Source: Impatiens glandulifera
Taxonomy: Eukaryota; Streptophyta; Magnoliopsida; Ericales; Balsaminaceae
Direction: 5' to 3'
Assembly (NCBI RefSeq): GCF_907164915.1
Contig: NC_061869.1
Coordinates: forward strand, 24,350,676-24,414,675
Length of the DNA: 64,000 nt
The notes below the pieces were generated by a model. It did not search any database. It worked only from the letters and a program-made list of their open reading frames with translations, and was not told the origin of the DNA. Below, piece by piece: positions 55,132 through 64,000 of the stretch; the stretch's first letter is position 1; each line of letters starts with the position of its first letter. The position numbers were made by a program, and so were the translations under genes.

Positions 55132-58100
55132 TTACATCAATTGATTAAGATTAGTAAGTCCCAAAATATTTCGAAAGTGAGAGAACTTAGCTTCCTGTAG
55201 CGGTTTTGTAAATATATCCGCTACTTGTTGCTCGGTCGAGACATATTCCAGCCGGATGTGTTTCTCCTGAACATGCTCCCGGATGAAATGGTGTCGGATA
55301 TCGATATGCTTTGTTCTTGAGTGAAACACCGGATTGTATGTAATCGCTATGGCGCTGGTGTTGTCACAGAAGATTGGAGATTCCCTGGCCTCTATCCCGA
55401 AATCCCTTAGTTGCTGTTGGATCTAGAGAAGTTGTGCACAGCAGCTTCCAGCCGCTATGTATTCTGCCTCTGCGGTTGATGTTGCAACGGATATTTGTTT
55501 CTTGCTGCTCCAAGTGACTAACCGGTCACCCAGGAACTGACAGGTTCCACTTGTGCTCTTTCTATCGATTTTGCATCCTGCGTAATCGGCATCTGAGTAG
55601 CTTATAAGATTGAAGCTCGAGTCTTTTGGGTACCAAAGTCCCACTTCTTGAGTTCCCTTCAGGTATTTTAGAATTCTTTTGGCCGCCGTATAATGAGATT
55701 GCTTTGGATTTGCTTGGAACCTTCCGCACACTCCGACCGCAAACAAAATGTCAGGTCGACTGGCTGTTAGATACAGCAGAGATCCGATCATTCCTCGATA
55801 GGCTGTGATGTCAACGGCTTGACCATCATCATCTTTGTCCAGCTTTACTGAAGGACTCATTGGCGTAGCCGCTTCGGCGCATGTATCCATCCCAAACTTC
55901 TTCAGCAGTTCGGCTGTGTACTTCGTTTGACTTATGAAGGTTCCGGCTTCAATTTGCTTAACCTGAAGTCCTAGAAAGAAACTCAATTCTCCCATCATAC
56001 TCATTTGAAATCTATCAGTCATCATTTTCGAAAACTTGTCACATAATTTTGGATCGGTTGACCCGAATATGATATCATCAACATAAATCTGAACAAGTAA
56101 GATTTGTTCCTTCCTTTCAAATTTGAAAAGTGTTTTGTCTACCGATCCTATTGTAAATTTGTGATCAAATAAAAATTGTGTCAAAGTATCATACCAAGCT
56201 CTTGGAGATTGTTTCAAACCGTAAAGGGCTTTATTCAGCCGGTAAACATGGTTTTCGTGTTCTGGATTTTTAAAACCTGGAGGTTGGTTAACGTACACCT
56301 CTTCATTTACTTTACCATTTAGAAACGCACTCTTAACATCCATTTGAAATACTTTGAAATTTTTGAAAGCTGCATATGCTAAGAATATTCTAATGGCTTC
56401 AAGTCTAGCTACAGGGGCAAATGATTCTTCAAAATCAACGCCTTCTTCCTGTTTATAGCCTTGAGCCACTAACCGGGCTTTGTTCCTCGTAACTAAACCG
56501 TCTTCATTGAGTTTATTTCTGAATACCCATCGTGTTCCTATAACCGGTTTGTTTTTCGGTTTGGGAACTAAGTACCAGACTTTATTTCTCTCAAACTCGT
56601 TTAATTCCTCTTGCATTGCTAAGTTCCAATCTGGATCTGACAATGCTTCATCCACCTTTTTTGGCTCAATTTGTGATATGAAAGCAGAGTTTTTATAGTG
56701 ATCCAAATTTTGTTGCCTAGTTCGGACGGGTGAGGATATGTTACCTATTACTAGTTCAAGAGGATGATTTTTGTTCCTTCTGAGGTTAATCCGAGACGTG
56801 TCTACCAAGCTTTCGGTTGGCTGATCAAGGTTAGACTGATCGGTAGGTTGAACAGAGTCAGACCGACCGATTTCTTCAGTAGAAACTGAAGCGTCAACTT
56901 TTTGCGGTAAAGCAGCTTGATCAGGCTGAATTTTAGCATCAACCGCTTGGTCCTTGACAAAGCGTCTAAAAACCGGAACCTCGTCTTCATCATCAGAATA
57001 GATATTAAAATTTTCCATTCTGTTGTGAAGGTCGAAGGGTAATGCAGTGTTTCGTTCAACCGATTCATCGAAAACAACGTGTGCGGTTTCTTCAACTGTT
57101 AAAGTCCTAGTATTGTATATTCTATAGGCTTTACTCACAGCTGAATATCCCAACATTATTCCCTCATCGGATTTAGCATCAAAAGCGGTCAAGTAATTCT
57201 TGCCGTTATTGTGAACAAAACATTTGCTACCAAAAATTCGAAAATACCGTACACTTGGAACTTGATCAAAGTAAATTTCAAAAGGAGTTTTAGAAAACCG
57301 TTTAGTTACCAAAGATCGATTTTGTGTATAGCAAGCGGTGTTGATAGCTTCAGCCCAAAACTTTTGAGCAATACCCGAATCAGCTATCATTGACCTTGCG
57401 GCTTCCTTGAGAGTTCGGTTTCTTCTCTCAGCCAGGCCATTTTGTTGAGGAGTTCTGGCAGTAGACAACTCGTGCCTAATACCAGAATCATCAAGAAAAG
57501 TAGTTAAATTACTGTTTATAAACTCAGTTCCTCTATCACTTCTGATTTTATTCACTCGAATGGATTTTTCATTTTGTATTCTCAAAATCAATTTAATCAG
57601 GTTTGGAGTTGCTTGATTTTTAGAAGCTATAAAAGTAACCCAAGTAAATTTGGAATAATCATCAATAACTACCATAGTATAATGCATGCCTCCTAAACTA
57701 GTTACTTTGACCGGACCAAACAGATCCATATGCAGGAGTTCTAAGTAGATTGGTAATTTCCTTTACTTTTGAAAGATGATTTTACTTGTTTGCCCATTTG
57801 ACATGCAGCACATACTTTATCTTTTGAAAACTTAACGTTTGGAAAACCGTGAACTAGTTCCTTGGAACAAATAAAGTTAATTGTTTTGAAATTCAAGTGA
57901 TTTAACCGTTTATGCCAAAGCCAGTTTGGATCATTTCCGGCTATCATACACACAGGTTTTTCAAAATCAGTTTTCCAATCAACTTTATAAATGTTTCCTA
58001 TCCGGTTACCGGTTAACAAAGTGTCATTATCTTGATTTTTGACTAAGCATGAGTTTTTATGAAATTCAACTTTGTAGCCCACATCACACATTTGGCTTAT

Positions 58101-58394
58101 GCTCAACAGGTTAAAACGCAATTCTTCTACTAAGAGTACATTACTTATAGACAGATTACCATGGACAATCTTACCCTTGCCCACAGTTTTACCTTTCGAG
58201 TTGTCTCCGAATGTGATGATTGCTCCGGTTTCGTACTTGATGTTGGTTAGTAGCTCCTTGTTTCCGGTCATATGCCTTGAGCATCCACTGTCCAAGTACC
58301 ATTCTGAATTCTTTAGCCGGTTGCTTCTCCTAACCTGCAACAAACAATTATTTACACCTTTTTGGTACCCACATTCAGTTGGGTCCTCGGTTGA
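55132..58394 (-). pseudogene. pol: pol of Copia element 2, one frameshift and one internal amber
   Basis: The frame opens after TAA 58397-58395 and overlaps the gag end by 17 nt in the +1 frame, as in element 1. Protease [16 protein letters not shown]-pre-integrase [11 protein letters not shown] and CAACQMGKQ; then a small deletion near 57741-57755 shifts the frame. Integrase [44 protein letters not shown] and [12 protein letters not shown]; RNase [22 protein letters not shown], then TAG at 55425-55423 in QLL-stop-IQQQL, then CDNTSAIAI and HIDIRHHF. The final stop is at 55132. Confidence 0.9.
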
Positions 58395-60239
58395 TTAGTC
58401 CCTTTGGGATCCAGACTTGAATAAGTCGGATCACTTTCCCGGTATCTGTCTTTATAGTCTTTGGCTTAACTTCTTGGCTGTTGCTCAAGAATGCCTTATG
58501 TTGTGATGAGTTTCTTTGATGTCAGGTTTTATTCTGTTTACTTGGTTTCCGGTTGACTTTCCTTCTCTCAGGATGAAGCCATTTTTCAGATTCAGTAGGA
58601 CTTACATATTTAAGCGTTTCTTCCGGTTTTAGGTCATTTTCGGTTTGTGAACTCTTGACAAATTTTATAAACGGAAGATTATTTTTCGTGAGTTTTATTC
58701 CGTTAGACTGTTTTTTGTTTCATTTTGTTTATTTGGTTCATAACCGATACCATACCTACACTTCGGGTGTCTTTTGTAGTTACACATTTGTTTCACTGCT
58801 TGACGTGATCTCTCCCACGCAGCCGTGACGTACATTGCTCGTTCATCGGTTTCGGTTACCGGTTGAACTGTCTTCTCATTATCGGAGAATAGTTCATCCG
58901 GTTCATACATTTTGATTTCACATGTTTTATCATATACATTATTTATCTATTCGGTTTGAGTTTCTACAGGGGTCGGTATGTATGCAGATATGTTTCTGAA
59001 CTCAGCAACCATTTGGTTGAGTGTAGAAACCAAATCTTTTTCGGTAAACTTATCAGAAGAAAAGTCGAATACCTCTTCGTCATTTGCCATGAAGCAGGTT
59101 ACTTTTTCTTCACCATCTTCATTATCGGAGTATGCCCATTCGCTTCCACCATCGGATGCAATGAGTGCCTTCTGAATCTCTTTTCCTTCGTTAGCATGTT
59201 GATCATCGTTTCTTCGGTAGTCGTTTCGTTGGTTGTTGTTTCCCCGGTAGTTATTCCCTTGGTAGTTGTTTCCCTGATACCAGTTGCTTTGGTAGTTGTT
59301 CCCCTGATAGTTGTTTCCTTGATAGTTTCCTTCCGGTTTTCTATCATCTCTTCTTGGTTTTCTACACTCTGACCTGAAATGTCCAAAACCGTCACAGTTA
59401 TAACATCTCTTGTTTGATTTATCTACATAGTTATAATTAAAATCGTTATTAGATGGTGGCTGGCTCTTCTTCATGAATTTTCCGAATTTCTGGGCTAACA
59501 TTGCCATCACATCTTCAATAATTTGATCGGTGTTTTTGACTAGAGCCGGAACGGTTGATACGTGGACCGCCGATTCCACCAATGTAACCAAAGCTCTGGT
59601 TGCGGTTGATGTGGATGCTTCGTCTTCGATCCGAGACTTGATCTCGAACTCGTAGGCTTTTAGATCCTCGAACACATCATGCAACTTCATCTGCCCAAGG
59701 GTACTTGACTCCCTCATCACCATGGTCTTGATATCCCACGTGCTTGGCAGAGATCTTAAGGCTTTGATGATTACTTCTCGGTTGTCATACTTCTTTCCGA
59801 GTGTTTGAAGTTCGTTGACTACACTGGTGAACCGGTTGCTAAATTCTTTCATGTTTTCCCCTGGTTTCATCCTTATATTTTCATACTTCTGTGTAGCCAC
59901 CAATATTTTGTTCTCCTTGGTTCTTTCGTTTCCCTCGTGGATCTGAATGATCGTTTCCCAGGCTTCCTTTGCATTTTCACACTCTGGTATTTTGTTCAAA
60001 GTGTTATTATCTATAGCCATGTAGATGTGCCTCATGCAATGGTTGTCCAGGTTACTCCGTCTTCGATCTTCATTCGTCCATAGTTCTGCCTCCTTGTTGA
60101 TCTTGATCGGTCCCTCTTTCAGGACTCGGCTCATCTCATCATCTAACGTTATCAGATGTAGATACATCTGTTTCTTCCAACTGCTAAACGCTTCGCTGTT
60201 TAGCATTGGCGGCTTGTCGCTGTGGGTCATGCTTCCCAT
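58375..60239 (-). pseudogene. gag: gag of Copia element 2
   Basis: Start MGSMTHSDKPPML, 32 nt after the primer site; the frame is open back through the primer site, but this is the first ATG that matches element 1. Capsid-type core (SSWKKQMYLHLITLDDEM, RSLPSTWDIKTMVMRES, MKLHDVFEDLKAYEFE), zinc knuckle CYNCDGFGHFRSEC (near 59370-59410), then an Asn/Gly/Gln-rich repeat NYQGN-NYQGN (59200-59335), then the acidic EWAYSDNEDGEE segment. A TAG at 58947-58949 and later lesions break the C-terminal third; the last codons read LINRGPN then TGA (58377-58375). Confidence 0.82.
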
Positions 60240-60270
60240 CTTCTTCGGTTGCTTGAGTGCTAAGAACCTC

Positions 60271-60282
60271 GCTCTGATACCA
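60271..60282 (-). other. Primer-binding site (initiator tRNA-Met)
   Basis: Minus strand TGGTATCAGAGC, two bases inside the 5' LTR end. Confidence 0.95.
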
Positions 60283-60284
60283 CT

Positions 60285-61591
60285 TGTTAGGATCGGGGAC
60301 GCCCTTGGAGGACCGGGGTGTTTCCGGTTTTGTAAAGGGTGGCCGCTTACAACACACACAACACTTTGGTGATAGTCCGGTTAGAGACTAAAACCGTTCT
60401 CAGCACTGCACAAACTGTCACAGACTCTTGAACCGAGTGCAAGGGCGGAAATGTCTGTTTCAGGTTGAAGCAACTTATGCGACTTTAGATGATGTTTTGG
60501 GAGGAGTCGGTTTTATGGATATGAGTGACCGGTTTTAGGAGTATGATTAGTTTGAGGTTAGGCTAAGTAATAAAAGCAAAGGAAAGAACACGAGACAAGG
60601 ATTTGTTTATGGATGTTCGGAGCAAACCCTCCTACGTCACCCCTTCTTCTCAGGTTATGAGAAAGATCTCCACTAACTCTTAGAGTTACAACAATACTGT
60701 CGGTCGAGCACAACCTCGCTACTCGCCGGTTACACCAAACTCACTCTTTGATGTAATACAACAACTCAACACAACACAATACAGAAAGCTTCCGGTTTTA
60801 GACACACCGATTTTAGAATAAAACAGTTTATCTCTCTAGAACTTAATGCTTTTCGTAATCCGTAGTGTACAACTTTCAGGACTGATGATGCATTAAATGA
60901 AGACGTTTCGTCTTCTTTTTTTAGCTGAGAGGACCCAACGGTCACTTTCCTCTCTCTCCTCTGGATTGGTTGATCATTATCACGTCTGGTGCAGAGAGGT
61001 TGCTTGCACGCTTCACTTTCCTCAACACCTGGCAGTCATGCAGGCAGCTCTGAGCAAAAGATGACATAGCCGGTTTTTCAGATTTGGACACGTGTTGAAC
61101 ATGCACCTCCGGTTGTCAACTTCGGATCAATAAAGCATCATTGCTTTCCTCGCATGCTTCCTGATCGGATCTGATCTTCTTTTATTCTTTCAAGACACGT
61201 TTCTTTCGTCATGGTACGTCACTCTTGAAGTTTGAATTTTTCCGGTTCTTGTGTCTTGTGCAGTATGATCCGGCTGGTGTGTAAGTTTTTGTCTTGGCTA
61301 ACCGGTTGCTTGAGAGAGTGAAAACCGGTTCCTCTGATCTTTAACTTGATCACTTGAAACTGGTTTCTTTGAAGTATAGCAGCAACCGGTTTTGATACCC
61401 CAACCGGTTCATACGGTTTTGATCTGTACCTGCACATGAAAGTTAACAACTGTTTAGTTCGTCTGGCCGGTTCCAAAAATTAACTTACTTAATTTTTCAA
61501 TCAATTTCTCCCTTTTTGATTATTTAGAATAAATATTCAAAAATCGTAATGTGTGGCCGGTTTAAAATTAATCTACTTAATTTTTCTATCA
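60285..61591 (-). repeat. 5' LTR of Copia element 2
   Basis: 1307 bp, near-identical to 47463-48771. The minus strand begins TGATAGAAAAATTAAG and ends GATCCTAACA. Its TATA box is mutated (plus-strand CTTTTTTTAG for CTTTTATAG). Confidence 0.93.
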
Positions 61592-61596
61592 ATTTA

Positions 61597-61920
61597 TGAA
61601 CGAGAAATAAGGCTAAAAAAATAAAGGTACCTACAAAACAAGATAAAAAGTTAGTTTAAAAAGGAATTGAATCCAAACAAACCTATATATATATATATAT
61701 ATATTTGTTTTTATTAGAAATGATTTTGATTTTATATATTTTCTTTTGTGATTTTTTGTAATACAAATTTATGAAATAAATAAATAAGAAATCAAAAGAA
61801 AAAACTAAACGGGTTCTAAGCAAAAATAATCTACAGGCTCAATTTTTTTTTGTTTTGTTTTCAAGGAAATGAGAAAGGCTCACGTGTTTAGTGAGTTATA
61901 TATTAAATAGGAAGTGCCAT
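61597..61920. other. AT-rich flank
   Basis: Continuation of the 92-bp duplication, then a (TA)n run at 61683-61704; no gene. Confidence 0.5.
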
Positions 61921-62000
61921 TGGCATAGTGGTTAGAAACACTAAATGAGGACATGATGAGGTGTACTTATTTAGAATCTGTCTACCTCGTTCAAACATCA
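61905..62000 (+). mobile_element. Possible tRNA-derived SINE head
   Basis: TGGCATAGTGGTTAG (61921-61935) matches a Pol III box A (TRGCNNAGTGG). GTTCAAACA (61989-61997) is a weak box B. The gap between them is long for a tRNA. No poly(A) end or TSD seen. Confidence 0.3.
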
Positions 62001-62189
62001 TAACGTTCTCATCTTCTAAATGCTAATACATTCATACCATTCAAAACATATCAAACACTTTCTAAATATTCCTAAATACTTATTTAGAATCTTCTACTTT
62101 ATTCAAATATCACCATGTTCTAATCTTCTAAATGCTAATACATTCATACCATTCAAATATATATCATAAAGCATTATTCATTTCAAGAA
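61964..62189 (+). repeat. 113-bp direct repeat, two copies
   Basis: TACTTATTTAGAATC starts at 61964 and again at 62077; both copies share CATCTTCTAAATGCTAATAC-type sequence and end CATACCATTCAAA. Confidence 0.75.
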
Positions 62190-64000
62190 ATAAACTCTGC
62201 ACAGCTAAGATCTTATTTCTTTTTCCAAAAGTCATTTTTTTTCATTTCAGATTTTCAAGGAAAGTAGTAAACACCGTACACCGAATCTTTAATCTAGATC
62301 TTTAATCCTTAAATCTATAATCTTTATACTCTATGTCGATAAATTGAGATAAACTGTAATTGTTGAAACATACTTGAATCTTTAATAACGAACAATTCAT
62401 TAAGTCGTTCTACGTTGTTCTTCAGATCTTCTTCGATCTTGGATCAACTAGTTCTGGATCTGGACCTGGATCGATAATGAATGATGTGGGTGGGATTTAA
62501 GTCTTCCAACCCTCTATCGATAACCCTAGAGTGTTCTTGAGAGATGACCAACCTCTACCTTTTGTCTGATGAGAGAAACGTAATTCGTAGTCTATTTATA
62601 TGGCTGGGACCTAGCCCTAATATACCCATTTATTATTTGGCTCATCAACGAAATAATAAATGGTATTTCTATTTCTGCATAAATATATCCCCATATCTAT
62701 TATAGATGTCTAAATAAGTCCATAATCTTTATGCTTTAATAGATCATTTTAATTGGGCTTTAATATTTATATGATAGCAACTAATACACAATTACTAGAT
62801 AATATATGTACTCATATATTAAAAATAATTCCAACAATCTCCTACTTAGGTCATATATATTTCCTTCAATTGTATATCATAACTTTAAGAGCTCAAAATA
62901 TTGTTATCATTTCCAAAGACATCTATATTAATCTTGTCCATCAATTATATCAACATAGGATTAAAGCGATTTTTGTTACATTAGTTCGTAACTAAACCCT
63001 CAATAGTCACATATATCAATACAAATAAATGACATAGATTAAACATGGGTGTGTAATATGGATTAACATGCAGTGTGATCTATAACATGTCTAATACCAA
63101 CTGGTTCTCCTTTATTCCTTATAGAGATCCATCTGAATAATTTTATAATTTTGATTTCTTTAAAACTGAATTTTTAATGTGCACATAAATTCCAAATTAT
63201 ATCTATTCAAGCATCACAATACAAACTCTCACTAAAAATGTATATCATCTAAATATGCAATATCCATATGAACAATATGTTCATGAAAGACCTCATATAT
63301 CAAATATTTAAAGACAATTTTAGAGTTTGTGCAAATATGATCAATAGATAACTAAACATTTTGAATTCTTTATTTTCCAAATAGTTCGACTTAGTCGAAC
63401 TCATATTATTCTTAAAGTAAAAGAACTGTAGATTATTGTCACATAATATTTTTAATGATCTTTCTATATCTTTCATAATTTGCAACCCCATGACAAAATT
63501 TTGCAGTCAGATTTTTTAACTGAATATCACAAAACACAAAATAAAATTTACCATCATGTTGAAATAATTTGAGTGTCTGCTTAACACTCTTACAAGAATT
63601 AATTCTTTCAACTAATAATTAAACTAAAATTATGTAGCATGAATTTCCGACTGTTTTGGTATCCAACAAAATTCGAATCAAAATACCTAATGATCTTTAT
63701 CCGATTTGATTTCACTATATGAGTATGTAATATTTTGTTATTAAAATATCATATTACTTGTTTGGTTGCTTTCTTAATGATCCAAACCAAGATCCTTCAA
63801 GTATTTTTCCAACATCATAAATATACTTAATTTCTTGATTCATATAATTTTATTTAAGGAGTCTTTTATAATTTATTTTCAAGGCTAATCTTGAAGTACT
63901 TATGAGACTAAATTTCTTTCTAGATCTTTTAGAATATTCAACAATTAACATTTGAAAATTCTTTAGTCCAATTTATTTTCTTTTGATTTATAAGGCCTAA
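62190..64000. other. AT-rich DNA, possibly a decayed LTR element
   Basis: No gene supported. Phrases such as CCAACAATCTCCTACTTAGG (near 62830) recall minus-strand plant Copia sequence, and 62440-62600 looks like a leader or LTR with TATTTATATGG. No motif is strong enough to name it. The open frames at 62753-62995 and 63300-63491 have no domain. Confidence 0.3.

Larger units (their letters stand above)
47463..61591 (-). mobile_element. SIRE-like (Sirevirus) Ty1/Copia retrotransposon 2
   Basis: 14.1 kb on the minus strand. LTRs at 60285-61591 (5') and 47463-48771 (3'), TSD ATTTA at 47458-47462 and 61592-61596. Order from the 5' LTR: primer site, gag, pol, aORF1, aORF2, aORF3, repeated polypurine tracts, 3' LTR. 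The LTRs differ by about 14 substitutions and three small indels in my comparison, so this is also a fairly recent insertion. The LTRs are not alignable with those of element 1 by eye, though gene order and proteins are close. gag, pol, aORF2 and aORF3 have lesions; aORF1 is open. Confidence 0.93.

Noticed and set aside
61905..62000. A tRNA gene
   Set aside because: Box A is good, but box B is weak and no cloverleaf or acceptor pairing can be drawn; listed only as a possible SINE head.

Overview
This is a stretch of plant nuclear DNA, almost certainly from a eudicot. The evidence is a five-exon jasmonate-ZIM (JAZ/TIFY) gene, initiator-tRNA-Met primer sites, Sirevirus-type Copia elements, CACTA, Helitron and Mutator-type DNA elements, an endogenous caulimovirid, and AT-rich intergenic DNA with long (TA)n tracts. 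I see one host gene with a convincing model (JAZ, minus strand, 28093-29535). Nearly everything else is mobile or viral DNA in various states of decay.

Layout. 1-405: a 30-bp minisatellite. 811-1140: a decayed LTR/primer-site remnant. 1386-8498: a degenerate endogenous pararetrovirus with movement protein (still open), capsid, protease-RT-RNase H, a second ORF, and a TATA-bearing intergenic region. 8504-27349: a SIRE-like Copia element (plus strand, 1321-bp LTRs, TSD GTTGA) inserted at the virus end and itself interrupted by an L1-type LINE (about 15421-20614). 28093-29535: JAZ. About 30770-33985: a CACTA relic with a Ptta/En-Spm-type gene fragment. 33990-34690: Helitron ends on the minus strand. 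36542-36737: a foldback element. 38143-39214: a Mutator-type inverted-repeat element with a 9-bp TSD. 41305-45675: a gag-protease-only LTR element whose 3' LTR contains a Helitron (44382-45497). 45951-46116: a hairpin MITE. 47463-61591: a second SIRE-like Copia element (minus strand, about 1.3-kb LTRs, TSD ATTTA). 61597-64000: AT-rich DNA with a direct repeat and a possible SINE.

The most interesting system is shared by the two SIRE-like elements. They have different LTRs and lie on opposite strands, yet both carry three tandem, mutually paralogous accessory genes (here aORF1, aORF2, aORF3) between pol and the 3' LTR. Each has its own TATA box about 84-121 bp upstream of its ATG (the TATA of aORF1 in the first element is now separated from it by the LINE). 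aORF3 has a long coiled-coil, nuclear-signal-like tail, and its upstream region holds E2F-type sites. The LTR promoters of both elements place a mitosis-specific-activator-like motif 10-11 nt before TATA. In both, pol lies +1 relative to the gag end across a 17-nt overlap closed by a stop codon, and both have an amber codon at the same RNase H position. The coding regions carry many lesions, so these are relics, but the shared architecture looks ancestral and designed rather than random.

All calls come from reading the sequence. Identities, counts and family names were judged by eye and have not been checked against any database.
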